Virus record (IMG/VR): IMGVR_UViG_3300013137_000021
Span: 1-63,367 of that record
DNA length: 63,367 nt
Source of the DNA: a virus
Direction: 5' to 3' (one strand)
Part shown: piece by piece, positions 1 through 8,242 of the stretch
Layout: every line of letters starts with the position of its first letter
Numbering within the stretch: the first letter of the stretch is position 1
The notes under the pieces: generated by a model
Seen by the model: only the letters and a program-made list of their open reading frames with translations
Database searches by the model: none
Told to the model about the DNA's origin: nothing
Translations under genes and position numbers: made by a program

Positions 1-147
1 ACGGATGGGCAGGTGGTATACACTCAATACATCCACCATTATGAGGGAGATAGCGACAGGTGCTACGCCGTTGATCCTACGAATTTTAAACCCCCATACA
101 AACGAGCGGTTGAGCTCCTGATTGCGAACATGGAGGGAACAAAATGA
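1..147 (+). CDS. 3' end of an unrecognised gene (partial)
   Basis: An open frame runs from the first base of the window to TGA at 145-147, giving the last 48 residues (ending IANMEGTK). The start lies outside the window. The stop overlaps the ATG of the next gene as ATGA, so it is the upstream member of an operon. The composition (aromatic, mixed charge) is normal for a protein. No family recognised. Confidence 0.6.
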   Translation, partial: TDGQVVYTQYIHHYEGDSDRCYAVDPTNFKPPYKRAVELLIANMEGTK

Positions 148-482
148 TACTCACATCACGAGCAGGATTACGGGTAGAATTGCCCGATGAGCAGGGCATG
201 ACTGATAAGGGCATCATATTGAGCCTCGCGGGCCGCATCTACAAGGCGCGACGTTGGATGAACGCTCTGTCTATTCGGGACTCGTTATTGAAAATCAATA
301 TGCAAGCGAACGTTGTACGCGATGAACTGGAATTGCCGCGACGGCCATTTGCTATTGCCGACGATCCGATGAGATCCCTAGAGGATATCACGGAATCTGA
401 TCTGGAGTGGATCTCTGGTATTGCTGCATGGCATCCGGATTGGAAAATCACAGCTCCGCCGACGTGGGGAATGCACAGATGA
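144..482 (+). CDS. Hypothetical early phage protein, 112 aa
   Basis: The ORF starts at an ATGA overlap with the preceding frame and ends with an ATGA overlap into the next gene. A GAGGGA ribosome-binding site lies just upstream. The protein is soluble-looking, with Arg-rich central helices and a Trp-rich C-terminus (LEWISGIAAWHPDW). I recognise no family. Coupling with its neighbours is the main reason to accept it. Confidence 0.65.
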   Translation: MILTSRAGLRVELPDEQGMTDKGIILSLAGRIYKARRWMNALSIRDSLLKINMQANVVRDELELPRRPFAIADDPMRSLEDITESDLEWISGIAAWHPDWKITAPPTWGMHR

Positions 483-670
483 AAACCGAAATAGAGTCGC
501 TGGCAGAACAATATTTCATCGACCTAGAACGGGACAACCGCCAGGATACTCGTGAGAATCTCAGGGGATGGCTATGGTTTACATGCCCCGCGCATCTCAG
601 GACCGAGGTCGCAGAGGCTATCGAACAGAAACGGGAGGTTTCAGCCCTAAAATATGGAGGTTCATTATGA
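479..670 (+). CDS. Hypothetical small early protein, 63 aa
   Basis: The start at 479 is chosen because it forms an ATGA overlap with the preceding stop; a longer in-frame start at 407 would run far into the upstream gene. The product is acidic and helical (MKTEIESLAEQYFIDLERD...). Its own stop again overlaps the next ATG. Function unknown; operon position and coupling support that it is real. Confidence 0.6.
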   Translation: MKTEIESLAEQYFIDLERDNRQDTRENLRGWLWFTCPAHLRTEVAEAIEQKREVSALKYGGSL

Positions 671-882
671 AAACAGGTCTATGGACTGACCAGAAAGACG
701 GCTTTCACAATCTGACAGTCAATGGACGGCTTGTCGGTTGTTGCCGGGTCAAAAAGCCCTATCCGGCCACGGAAGCTTGGCTTCGGCTCAACAAGCCAAG
801 CCCGGACGAGTTCCGTTTTTTGGGCGTTTGCGACACGTTAGGCGAGGCCAAACGGGAAGTTGAACATAACGCGTGCATTTAA
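667..882 (+). CDS. Hypothetical small early protein, 71 aa
   Basis: It starts at the ATG overlapping the preceding stop (ATGA), with GGAGGTT about 6 bases upstream. The sequence (MKTGLWTDQKDGFHNLTVNG...) has a compact beta-rich look with two adjacent cysteines. No family recognised. It is the last gene before a short hairpin-bearing gap and the methyltransferase-like gene. Confidence 0.6.
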   Translation: MKTGLWTDQKDGFHNLTVNGRLVGCCRVKKPYPATEAWLRLNKPSPDEFRFLGVCDTLGEAKREVEHNACI

Positions 883-894
883 CCCTTGAACCAC

Positions 895-940
895 GCTCGC
901 GGCTCTACGGAACGCGGGCGGATTCAGCGGTTAAACCGCT
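895..940 (+). promoter_or_regulatory. Two intergenic hairpins before the methyltransferase-like gene
   Basis: GCTCGCG (895-901) can pair with CGCGGGC (913-919) using one G-T wobble. AGCGGT (926-931) pairs with ACCGCT (935-940) around a TAA loop. No T-run follows, so this is not a standard terminator. The first stem resembles the GCCCGCG/CGCGGGC stem of the repeat at 8111-8200. A regulatory or processing role is inference. Confidence 0.3.
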
Positions 941-1015
941 CTGGATGGAATGTTAAATTTTCTTCCGGGAATATCGCCGTATAAGGGGTTCCTGGACGTG
1001 GAGGAAGGCTTCGTT

Positions 1016-2029
1016 ATGCGATTAGCTGGCCAATCGAAAATGGGGTATTACCCTACGCCCCCGCGGATTACGCAACTAATCCGTGAAAGGGTATGTTTCC
1101 CGGATAGATTCGCGGCGTTGGACCCATGCGCGGGAGAAGGGACAGCCCTGGCGGAATTCACCGCGGGAACGACGGCGCGGACGTACGGGATTGAACTGGA
1201 CAAGACCAGAGCCGCGGAAGCCTCGACTGTGCTTGACCGCGTGCTCGTTTCTCCGATTGAGGATTGCCGCGTGGGGCATAAGAGCTTTTCATTAATATGG
1301 CTCAATCCGCCATACGACTGGGAGCATGGGGAAGAAGACGAAAAGTGCGAGCGTAAAGAGCTTACTTTCTTAAAGCGGTCGGTTCCTTGGCTCTGTCCAG
1401 GCGGAATACTCGTTTATATCATCCCAGAATCCGCCTGGATTGAGCCCATACGGCGGTTGTTGGCGTACCATTTCACTAATATTGATGTTTGCAGGTTCCC
1501 AGAACCCGAATATCAGCAGTTTAGGCAGATCGTTGTGATTGCCACGCGGAAGGATGCTCCCAGCGCGGACACTATGCCATATTTGCGGTATTTTCCGGAA
1601 AGCTCGCAACAAGCCGCGCCGGTCCATGTTCCCGTGAGTAATCCAATCGTAAAACTCTTCCAATCCACCCACATGGAAGCGGAAGAGATGGCGCGCCTTG
1701 TCGAAAACTCCCCCGGCTGGAAAATGTTTCTCGCGAAGTCAAGAAAGTCGGGACTAAAAGCGACTTGCGAAGGTAAGCGCCCGCCCTTGCCGCTTCACTC
1801 CGGGCATCTTTCCTTGATGCTCGCCGCGGGCGTCCTGGACGGCATAGTAGGACATGGCGAGGACAGCCACGTGGTCAAGGGGAAAGTCACAAAGGGCCAG
1901 TCCGTCAAGGTCCATGAGACCGTGGACGCGGAAACGGGGAATGTCACCAATACCACGGTCTATACTGACCAGTACGTTGTCAGCGTGAAACTGTTAGACC
2001 GCTCGGGACAAATCAGAGAAATCGCATAA
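1016..2029 (+). CDS. DUF6094-like class I DNA methyltransferase-type protein
   Basis: This looks like a SAM-dependent DNA methyltransferase of the gamma/N6-adenine type. A motif I-like DPCAGEG lies about 40 residues in and the catalytic-type NPPY (WLNPPYDWE) near residue 95, in the usual N-to-C order. The start KMGYYPTP is typical of DUF6094 proteins as I remember them. I chose ATG 1016 (337 aa) because GGAGGAAGG precedes it; ATG 950 would add 22 poor-looking residues. The C-terminal third has no motif I know. It is followed after 15 bases by an unknown gene and then a large helicase, so it probably works with them. Target and activity are unproven. Confidence 0.75.
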   Translation: MRLAGQSKMGYYPTPPRITQLIRERVCFPDRFAALDPCAGEGTALAEFTAGTTARTYGIELDKTRAAEASTVLDRVLVSPIEDCRVGHKSFSLIWLNPPYDWEHGEEDEKCERKELTFLKRSVPWLCPGGILVYIIPESAWIEPIRRLLAYHFTNIDVCRFPEPEYQQFRQIVVIATRKDAPSADTMPYLRYFPESSQQAAPVHVPVSNPIVKLFQSTHMEAEEMARLVENSPGWKMFLAKSRKSGLKATCEGKRPPLPLHSGHLSLMLAAGVLDGIVGHGEDSHVVKGKVTKGQSVKVHETVDAETGNVTNTTVYTDQYVVSVKLLDRSGQIREIA

Positions 2030-2044
2030 ACAGGAGCGTTGAAC

Positions 2045-2653
2045 ATGGAAACGATAGCTTTCAAATCATACGGCCGCTCGGACATTGAAGCAAAAACAGA
2101 CTGCTATGCGTACCAGCATGGAACGGTGCTTTTCTTGTCAATGGTGGGCAATGACTCCGCGGTCAAGGCTCTGTCAAGCGCAGTCCTGGACGCATCAAGC
2201 CGTTATGGCCTGCATTTGACTCTGGATGACGGACGCCAAATCGGTCGGTCAGATTCCAAGAAAGTTCACTATGCCCGGCGAACAACCAAGCTGGCGAGCG
2301 GCTGTACTCATGAAATGTTAGTTGACACGCGGTTCTTTGAGCCTCACCCAGAATCAACCGAGCGGTTTGTCCTGGTACGGCCTGGAGAAAATCCGGCCGC
2401 GGTGCTATATGAGACCATAATCAAAAACGTGCCAAGCCCCACACTTCCCGCGTGGAAAGAAGAAATTTATTCGGAACTGAAGCGCCGCGGGCAACGCAGC
2501 GGATATTATGGGGAAAGCGCGGACGGAACAGTCCGAGTTATCGCGGGATATCCCGCGGAAACATTTGTGTTGCAGGTGAATTTATCGGAAGGCGCTCTTG
2601 ATGAAATAGTTTCTCACTTAGTTTCAACGGGGGTCGTATCATGGGAAAACTAG
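2045..2653 (+). CDS. Unknown protein between methyltransferase and helicase, 202 aa
   Basis: The start at ATG 2045 is chosen for the AGGAGC box about 7 bases upstream; a TTG at 2039 is less likely. The protein is a mixed alpha/beta soluble sequence with no membrane segment or motif I recognise. Its 3' end overlaps the helicase start by 13 bases, indicating translational coupling. The tight placement suggests it is an accessory subunit of the same cassette; that is inference from context only. Confidence 0.65.
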   Translation: METIAFKSYGRSDIEAKTDCYAYQHGTVLFLSMVGNDSAVKALSSAVLDASSRYGLHLTLDDGRQIGRSDSKKVHYARRTTKLASGCTHEMLVDTRFFEPHPESTERFVLVRPGENPAAVLYETIIKNVPSPTLPAWKEEIYSELKRRGQRSGYYGESADGTVRVIAGYPAETFVLQVNLSEGALDEIVSHLVSTGVVSWEN

Positions 2654-5541
2654 AAAATATCACCACTTTGGTTGACTATATAGGCGCGTTCGGCAATGAC
2701 ATCGCTCGGAAGGTAAGCACAAATCACGAACCGCTTTATATGCCGGGTACTGACTGGCATCCGAAGCTATACCGCTCGCTCCGCGCGCCGTTCCAGGGTC
2801 AAGGGGATGCAATTATGGGCGCGGTTGAAACGCTGAAACAGAAAGACGCGGCCTTCATAGTGGGGGAAATGGGGACCGGGAAAACCTTAATCGGCGCTCT
2901 AATCCCGTGGACCATGATGGACGCGCCCCGCGTGTTGGTAATGTGTCCCGGACATCTGACCGAGAAATGGGTCCGGGAGATTAAATTGACAGTTCCTGAA
3001 GCGGAAGCGTCCGTTATCAATAACCTGTCGGATGCAATCGCCGTTGACGCAGAAGCCGCGGCCGCTGGAAACAAGCCGCGGTATTGGGTTATGTCCAAGG
3101 AACGAGCAAAACTCACGTATAAATGGATGCCCGTCGGGAAAGTCAAAACTCGAATTGAGCGCCGGTTAATCGTGGACGCGGACAACACGACAATTTGTGA
3201 TGAAAACGACCGTCCGAAGTACGAACTTCTCGAAATCAGTGAAATAGTTTGTCCGCGGTGCGGCAAAATAGTCTTGAAGCCTAAGCCCGCGAGCGCTTCC
3301 AAGAAGAAAAAGAAATCTGAAGAGGATGACGTTCCTATCCCTCTCGGCCCAGCGGATATCAAAAAGCGCAAGTGCTATTGCCAGTGTGGGGAAGCGTTAT
3401 GGCAAGCCGATAATCGTAAATTCAGGCGGTATGCCATAGCGGAATATTTGAAAAAGCACTTGCCGCGGAACTTCTTTGACTTCTTCATCGCGGATGAGGT
3501 ACATGAATTGAAAGGCGCGGATACCGCCCAAGGGAATAGTTTCGGCAGCCTTGCCGCTTGTTCGCGCAAGACAATCTGCCTGACAGGTACGCTCTTAGGT
3601 GGGTACGCTTCACACCTATTTTATTTGAACTATCGCGTCAATTCCACGGGCATGAAACTAGACGGGTTCGAGTACGGTAAAACCAAGAAATTTGTGGAAC
3701 TGTACGGGGTTGAAGAAACGACGGTCAAGGAATACGAGTCCTCCCAGCGGACGGATAACAAGTGCTCTCACGGCACTTCTCGAAGTTCCAGCACGGCAGA
3801 AAAGCCCGGTATCAGTCCTGAACTTTTCATGCACCAGCTAATGGATAAAGCGATATTCTTGCACTTGGAGGATGTTAGTCAGACGCTTCCGGATCTTACA
3901 GAGGATGTCATCGGGGTTGACGTGGATTCAGACGTGATGGACGCATATAACGATATGCAGGATGAAATCAAAGCGGTAATGAATCCGCAATTAGTCAAGG
4001 GGAATCGACAATTACTCGGAACATACCTCGTAAATCTATTAAGTTATGCAGATAAGCCGTTTGGGAATCCGAGCATCTACCTGGACGGATGTGAGTATGA
4101 ACCTGAAGAGTTTCCGCGTGAACGCATTTATCCTAAAGAAAAAAAACTTCGTGAACTGGTACAAAACGAGCTTGCACAAGGGCGAAAATGCCTTATTTAC
4201 GCGACTTTTACGCGCACACGTGATGTGACTACCAGATTGCAAAAAATCTTAGTGGACGCGGGAATCAAGGCGGAAATACTGCGCGGGGACGTTAAACCGA
4301 CCGCCCGCGAAAGCTGGGTTAATGAACACCTGGAAAATGGCATGGAAGTAATGATTTGCAACCCGGAATTAGTCAAGACCGGCCTTGACCTGCTGGACTT
4401 CCCCACTATCATCTACACGCAAACCGGATATAATATTTTTACGCTTCGGCAGTCCTCCCGGCGTTCGTGGCGCATCGGTCAAACTAAGGAAGTCAAAGTC
4501 TTCTACCTGTATTACAAAGGGACCATGCAGGGCCGCGCCGTTGAGTTGATTGGTAAGAAGCTGGATGCAAGCCTTGCGCTTGAAGGGAAGCTGACAGAAG
4601 GCGGACTGGCGAGCCTATCCGATAGCAACGACGGCTTGACCGCTTTGGCGAAGTCATTGAACGAGGGAGGAGTTGAAGGGGTTGAAACGATATGGAAGAA
4701 AATCCGGGATAAGAAGTCAACGCATAATTCCGGGCATAATCCAGAGCCGAAAATAGAAAACTCGGTTACAAGCGGCTCCTCGACTGAAAACCCGGTTGAT
4801 TATGACGCTAAACTTGACGCGGCCCTTGCAAAGAATCCTTATATCGACTGCCTGGAAAGCCGAGAAATCAGAAATAGACGGGCAAAACAAGCGCCCGCGC
4901 CGATTGATAATCTCCCCGCCCTAAGAGCCAATTCTAATACAAGGCTTTACCAAATCAACGCTGTTGCGATTAGACCGCGGGGGGTTGTCATTCCCCTCCC
5001 CGTCCACGGAACAGCCCACACCGTTGAGCATGCAAAGCCTCACGTGGTAATAGAGTCAATCACTACCGGCAACCGTCAGCGCCCCGCGTCCGACAACGTG
5101 ATTTACCTCCCCGCCGCGGCTGCAACCACGGCAGAGGAAGCCCCCTGGATGGGAGAACAGAAATCCTCCCGGAAAATCACGGCCAAAAGAGGGGTCCCCG
5201 CAGCAGGGAAAATCAGGAAGCCGCGGGCCCGTAAACCAGCGGATAACGCCTGGAGGACAAACCCGGATGTCAACCCCGGCCCGGAATACAAGTGGGGAAA
5301 AACTGGATGGCGAAAAATATCTCAACGCAGCATAGACGCGCAAATTAGAAGGGAGGAAAGGGCGCGGGCTATGGCTTGGAAGTATGACGGAGCCACCTCG
5401 CCGGAACCGGCAGAGGATTGGTACTGGGTCAATAGTTATTCCTATCAGAGAAGGCTCAAGGATACAATGCGGATAATCAACGTCCGCGGACACTGGAGAA
5501 TGAGACGAAATGCAGCCATGAAACTGAGAATGGCAGCGTAG
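2641..5541 (+). CDS. Large SNF2-type superfamily 2 helicase
   Basis: A 966-aa ATPase. Walker A GEMGTGKT is at residues 75-82, Walker B/DEAH-type DEVH at 285-288, and the SNF2-style motif VI (RQSSRRSWRIGQ) begins at residue 603. Between motifs I and II is a likely zinc-binding insertion: CPRCG at 204-208 and CYCQCG at 245-250, separated by a Lys/Glu-rich stretch. From about residue 700 the protein is basic, Pro/Lys/Arg-rich and probably disordered, possibly DNA-binding. It overlaps the previous gene by 13 bases. DNA translocation or remodelling is the family expectation; together with the methyltransferase-like gene it recalls phage anti-restriction proteins such as P1 DarB, but no orthology is claimed. 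Confidence 0.85.
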   Translation: MGKLENITTLVDYIGAFGNDIARKVSTNHEPLYMPGTDWHPKLYRSLRAPFQGQGDAIMGAVETLKQKDAAFIVGEMGTGKTLIGALIPWTMMDAPRVLVMCPGHLTEKWVREIKLTVPEAEASVINNLSDAIAVDAEAAAAGNKPRYWVMSKERAKLTYKWMPVGKVKTRIERRLIVDADNTTICDENDRPKYELLEISEIVCPRCGKIVLKPKPASASKKKKKSEEDDVPIPLGPADIKKRKCYCQCGEALWQADNRKFRRYAIAEYLKKHLPRNFFDFFIADEVHELKGADTAQGNSFGSLAACSRKTICLTGTLLGGYASHLFYLNYRVNSTGMKLDGFEYGKTKKFVELYGVEETTVKEYESSQRTDNKCSHGTSRSSSTAEKPGISPELFMHQLMDKAIFLHLEDVSQTLPDLTEDVIGVDVDSDVMDAYNDMQDEIKAVMNPQLVKGNRQLLGTYLVNLLSYADKPFGNPSIYLDGCEYEPEEFPRERIYPKEKKLRELVQNELAQGRKCLIYATFTRTRDVTTRLQKILVDAGIKAEILRGDVKPTARESWVNEHLENGMEVMICNPELVKTGLDLLDFPTIIYTQTGYNIFTLRQSSRRSWRIGQTKEVKVFYLYYKGTMQGRAVELIGKKLDASLALEGKLTEGGLASLSDSNDGLTALAKSLNEGGVEGVETIWKKIRDKKSTHNSGHNPEPKIENSVTSGSSTENPVDYDAKLDAALAKNPYIDCLESREIRNRRAKQAPAPIDNLPALRANSNTRLYQINAVAIRPRGVVIPLPVHGTAHTVEHAKPHVVIESITTGNRQRPASDNVIYLPAAAATTAEEAPWMGEQKSSRKITAKRGVPAAGKIRKPRARKPADNAWRTNPDVNPGPEYKWGKTGWRKISQRSIDAQIRREERARAMAWKYDGATSPEPAEDWYWVNSYSYQRRLKDTMRIINVRGHWRMRRNAAMKLRMAA

Positions 5542-5612
5542 CTAACCATTCCTAAAATCTCCGGGGTGGGCCGGACACCAACCACAACTGGAATACCAGG
5601 AAAGGGGAAATT

Positions 5613-6200
5613 ATGAGAACAGACAAACAGGGCAATTCAGTATCTGACACCTGCCTGTACGAGCACGCTAACAATTTCTACGGAGTTTATCATTTCCGTG
5701 ATGGACAATTTGGAGCCGTAGTATGGGACGCCAAACGGCATGGTTATCAAGATTTGCCGGGGATTTTCTATCGAAAAACGGCACAGGAAGCATTCGAGGA
5801 CCTAGTGAGGCGCCTCCCCATTGGCGGAACTTGGATTGACGGCGATATCAATGCCTGTGCGCAACGCATTGCTCTCGCGGACCTAATTCGACACGTCATC
5901 CGGGAATGGGGCACATTTTGTGATCGCAATTCCGCCTATAAATTTGGCTCAACCTCTGCCTATTGCGTGAACGGTGTCCCTGTGCCAGGGCCAGTTGTCC
6001 AGTCGGCAGAGAAATTCGCTAACGACAGAGTGTTACCGGAGGGGCGCAGGGTATTCCAGATTCTCTGTGAATTGTTGCCTGACTCAATCGGTGAGGATGG
6101 ATGTTTCTCGTTTCCTATGTTTTTCAGTGCTGGAAAACTCGCTCATAATGTCATGTGGAAGATCTGTCATGAGCACCGCGAGGAGAAAGATTTTGAATAA
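5613..6200 (+). CDS. Hypothetical protein, 195 aa
   Basis: ATG 5613 is preceded by AAAGGGGAAATT, an acceptable ribosome-binding site, after a 71-base gap. The N-terminal half resembles small phage proteins that read 'YHFRDGQFGAVVWD', with beta-strand character; the C-terminal half is helical. No catalytic motif, signal peptide or membrane segment is seen. Function unknown. Confidence 0.6.
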   Translation: MRTDKQGNSVSDTCLYEHANNFYGVYHFRDGQFGAVVWDAKRHGYQDLPGIFYRKTAQEAFEDLVRRLPIGGTWIDGDINACAQRIALADLIRHVIREWGTFCDRNSAYKFGSTSAYCVNGVPVPGPVVQSAEKFANDRVLPEGRRVFQILCELLPDSIGEDGCFSFPMFFSAGKLAHNVMWKICHEHREEKDFE

Positions 6201-6228
6201 GAAATCAAATAGCAGGGAGGTATTTACC

Positions 6229-6564
6229 ATGAACCCCCGCTACTATCAGCCTCAGCTTCTCTGGGGCTATTTCCGAGCGTGGATAGGTGCCAACATCCCG
6301 GAGAATGAGCAGGACTTCAATCCCAAGCTGTTCATTTTCCGGCGGGACATGCCCGGCGCTTACCGGCTACACGGCCCCAAACTCTATTGGGCTGAGGACC
6401 TGGGCGCATCCTATTTCCAGAACTGCGATCAGGACGAACTCGAAACGAACCTGGCCAACCTCGGAGAGATCCAGGCATTCGTGTACCGAGACCGGCGGCG
6501 GAACCCGGTGCAATGGCCGAGCCTGGAGGAATTCGTGAAGGAGATGAAAGGAGACGAATCATGA
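6229..6564 (+). CDS. Hypothetical protein, 111 aa
   Basis: ATG 6229 follows a strong AGGGAGG box; the longer in-frame ORF from 5974 is out of frame with and buried in the previous gene, so it is rejected. The sequence is Trp/Tyr-rich (MNPRYYQPQLLWGYFRAW...) and ends acidic. Its stop overlaps the next ATG (ATGA). No family recognised. Confidence 0.6.
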   Translation: MNPRYYQPQLLWGYFRAWIGANIPENEQDFNPKLFIFRRDMPGAYRLHGPKLYWAEDLGASYFQNCDQDELETNLANLGEIQAFVYRDRRRNPVQWPSLEEFVKEMKGDES

Positions 6565-6758
6565 AACTCTACACCTACTATTGGAGCGTGAATTCCCTGT
6601 CAGGGATTCTCCGCGTGAGCCGGGACGTGGACAAAGTGATCGGACACTCCCACGACTACCACAAAATCCGCGCCCACAACATCAATGAGGCGTACGAATT
6701 GGCGGAAAAGGCCAAACAGAGCCAATACACCACTGACGGATTGCCGGTGAATCCATAA
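6561..6758 (+). CDS. Hypothetical small protein, 65 aa
   Basis: It is coupled to the preceding gene by an ATGA overlap at 6561 with GGAGACG upstream. It starts MKLYTYYWSVN, then a segment ending in an amphipathic helix (INEAYELAEKAKQ). This layout resembles small phage proteins of unknown function. No further assignment. Confidence 0.55.
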   Translation: MKLYTYYWSVNSLSGILRVSRDVDKVIGHSHDYHKIRAHNINEAYELAEKAKQSQYTTDGLPVNP

Positions 6759-6767
6759 TACCACTCT

Positions 6768-6789
6768 TTGGGCTCCCGAAAGAGCCCAA
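6768..6789 (+). terminator. Short perfect hairpin, possible attenuator
   Basis: TTGGGCTC (6768-6775) pairs perfectly with GAGCCCAA (6782-6789) around a 6-base loop, just after the stop at 6758. A ribosome-binding site (AAGGAGAAGGAG) begins at the end of the stem. There is no T-run, so it may protect or regulate the mRNA rather than terminate it. Confidence 0.35.
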
Positions 6790-6809
6790 GGAGAAGGAGA
6801 GAAAAAATC

Positions 6810-7043
6810 ATGAGCACTGAGTACGAAATATTCTTCGATGATGAGGGCGACCCGGATAATCCCGGCTGGGTGTGCCGCGCAACAAAGGCAGAGGACGATG
6901 GGCGCGGAATAGTGAAAGGTCATGAGGATATTCCGCTAGACGCCTCCGATGAGGATAGTCCGGAAGCGGCTCGCCACGAGGCTGCGAAGCACTTCGGCAT
7001 TGATCCGACAATTATTCGGGTGATCCCATACTGGGGGGAGTAA
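6810..7043 (+). CDS. Acidic hypothetical protein, 77 aa
   Basis: ATG 6810 is chosen because a purine-rich AAGGAGAAGGAG box precedes it; an upstream in-frame start at 6768 would place the hairpin inside the gene. The product is strongly acidic (FFDDEGDPDNPGW, DASDEDSPEAARHEAAKHFG) with a C-terminal IIRVIPYWGE. Such acidity could fit a DNA-mimic protein, but this is speculation. No family recognised. Confidence 0.6.
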   Translation: MSTEYEIFFDDEGDPDNPGWVCRATKAEDDGRGIVKGHEDIPLDASDEDSPEAARHEAAKHFGIDPTIIRVIPYWGE

Positions 7044-7119
7044 CCCACCACCCAGGACGCCGACGCTACCCTTATGCTTCCTCTCCCTCTGGGAGAGATC
7101 CGCCGGCAGGGACGCCGGC

Positions 7120-7174
7120 CCGCGACCTGGCAGACCACATTGACCGATTTCTACAGAGAGGGGTAGAGAAATGA
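7120..7174 (+). pseudogene. Duplicated 3' fragment of the gene at 7626-7886
   Basis: In the frame ending at TGA 7172-7174, the codons read DLADHIDRFLQRGVEK. The real gene at 7626-7886 ends GLADQIDRFLQRGEGK with the same stop and the same ATGA junction into the next gene. No start codon in this frame gives a matching upstream portion, so this is a remnant from duplication and decay. Confidence 0.6.
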
Positions 7175-7470
7175 AAACATTATATGAGCATCTCATAAAA
7201 TGGGAATCCGGCAACGTCCAGGAGGGCGATATGTTCCGCCATTGGATTGTCAGTCTACCGGACGGACGGGAGGCGGATCGGTGGCAACGCCTAACTCGCG
7301 GCAATCCGTGCCGTATCACCAGAACGCAAATCAGAGCGGACTATGACACCGCTGGCAAGTGGGGACCGTCCTGGGATAATTCCTGTAGCATGAGTCAACC
7401 AGTCGTCCGCGTAAAGGGCACAAAAATATTTCCTGTTCCATTGGCAGCAGCATTGGCAATTCTCGATTAA
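7171..7470 (+). CDS. Hypothetical protein, 99 aa
   Basis: It starts at ATG 7171, overlapping the stop of the decayed fragment, with GAGGGGTAG upstream. The protein begins MKTLYEHLIKWESGN and has a Trp/Arg-rich centre. No motif or membrane segment recognised. Its stop (7468-7470) is the first triplet of the intergenic repeat at 7468-7553. Confidence 0.5.
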   Translation: MKTLYEHLIKWESGNVQEGDMFRHWIVSLPDGREADRWQRLTRGNPCRITRTQIRADYDTAGKWGPSWDNSCSMSQPVVRVKGTKIFPVPLAAALAILD

Positions 7471-7553
7471 TCCGGCCTCCTCCCGTCCTGGGCGAGGGCG
7501 GGAATGAAAGTCGGAATGAACCTGAAAAGCCCGCGTATCGGCGCGGCGTGAAC
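7468..7553 (+). repeat. Intergenic repeat, copy A
   Basis: It begins with the stop codon of the preceding gene (TAATCCGG) and is about 85% identical by eye to 8111-8200. A 37-base core (7510-7546) is identical to 8157-8193. The GCCCGCG hairpin arm is intact but the returning arm lacks a G, so the stem is imperfect in this copy. Confidence 0.75.
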
Positions 7554-7572
7554 GCACGAGAAAGGAACGAAG

Positions 7573-7629
7573 ATGACAAAGAAACAGTTATGCGTTGAAG
7601 CAACGATGGTTGTAGGGGGAGCGTCATGA
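7573..7629 (+). CDS. Possible 18-aa leader peptide
   Basis: ATG 7573 has a good box (GAAAGGAACGAAG) and the frame ends with TGA overlapping the ATG of the next gene (ATGA at 7626). The peptide starts MTKKQLCVEATMV. It may exist only to couple translation to the following gene. Too short to judge by composition. Confidence 0.3.
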   Translation: MTKKQLCVEATMVVGGAS

Positions 7630-7886
7630 CTCAACCTGAAAAATTCACCGGCCCGGAGTACCAGGACTCGTACGACGAGAACCTGGATGAGATCACAAAT
7701 GTGCTAGAAGATTTTCCAGAGCGGGATTATTTCGAGCAAGCGGGGGAGTTGCTGAGGGAAGCGGCTGAGGAGCTGCACAACGCCTGCGGCACTCTCCATG
7801 TATGTGAGCGCTATAGAGCATCCCAAATATGCCGAGGACTTGCAGACCAAATCGACCGATTCCTACAGAGAGGAGAGGGGAAATGA
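7626..7886 (+). CDS. Acidic helical hypothetical protein, 86 aa
   Basis: It starts at an ATGA overlap with the upstream mini-ORF, with GGGGGA as a box. The sequence is rich in Glu/Asp and strongly helical (NVLEDFPERDYFEQAGELLREAAEELHNACG). Its last 16 codons are duplicated at 7120-7174. No function recognised. Confidence 0.6.
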   Translation: MTQPEKFTGPEYQDSYDENLDEITNVLEDFPERDYFEQAGELLREAAEELHNACGTLHVCERYRASQICRGLADQIDRFLQRGEGK

Positions 7887-8113
7887 AGCGATGGAACAAC
7901 ATTACCAAAGCGCAAGGATTGGAGTTACTAAAGGCGGCGCCAGCAGATGAACAACCCTCTCAAATTAATCCGGGACTCACGAGGAAATACGTTACAGATA
8001 TCCTGTTGGCATTGTGCCGAGATGGAGATCCAACGGACATACTGAGTGAACTACTGACAAAGCGGATATTCCAAGCGGCACAAGACAGCCTGCATCCAGT
8101 ACAGGAATTTTAA
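7883..8113 (+). CDS. Hypothetical helical protein, 76 aa
   Basis: ATG 7883 overlaps the previous stop (ATGA) and has GAGAGGGG upstream. Mostly helical sequence with a middle segment TRKYVTDILLALCRDG. No catalytic motif. Its TAA stop is the first triplet of the second intergenic repeat (8111-8200), the same arrangement as the gene before copy A. Confidence 0.55.
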   Translation: MKRWNNITKAQGLELLKAAPADEQPSQINPGLTRKYVTDILLALCRDGDPTDILSELLTKRIFQAAQDSLHPVQEF

Positions 8114-8200
8114 TCCGGTCTTCCTCCCGTCCTGAGCGTCGGGGGCGGGAATGACGGTCGGAATGAACCTGAAAAGCCCGCGTATCGGCGCGGGCTCAAC
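8111..8200 (+). repeat. Intergenic repeat, copy B, with perfect hairpin
   Basis: Second copy of the 7468-7553 element, also starting on a TAA stop codon. GCCCGCG (8176-8182) pairs perfectly with CGCGGGC (8189-8195) around TATCGG, preceded by AAAA. No T-run follows. Conservation between copies, including the loop, suggests a selected RNA or DNA element. Confidence 0.75.
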
Positions 8201-8242
8201 GACGGCCTAGCCGTCCACGACACAACACAACGGAGGTGTGCC

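Noticed and set aside
2799-3371. 190-aa minus-strand ORF inside the helicase
   Set aside because: Entirely opposite the conserved helicase motifs; Ser/Phe-rich shadow.
1016-5541. Calling the methyltransferase/helicase set DISARM or BREX
   Set aside because: The other core genes (PLD nuclease, DUF1998, PglZ, BrxC) are absent.
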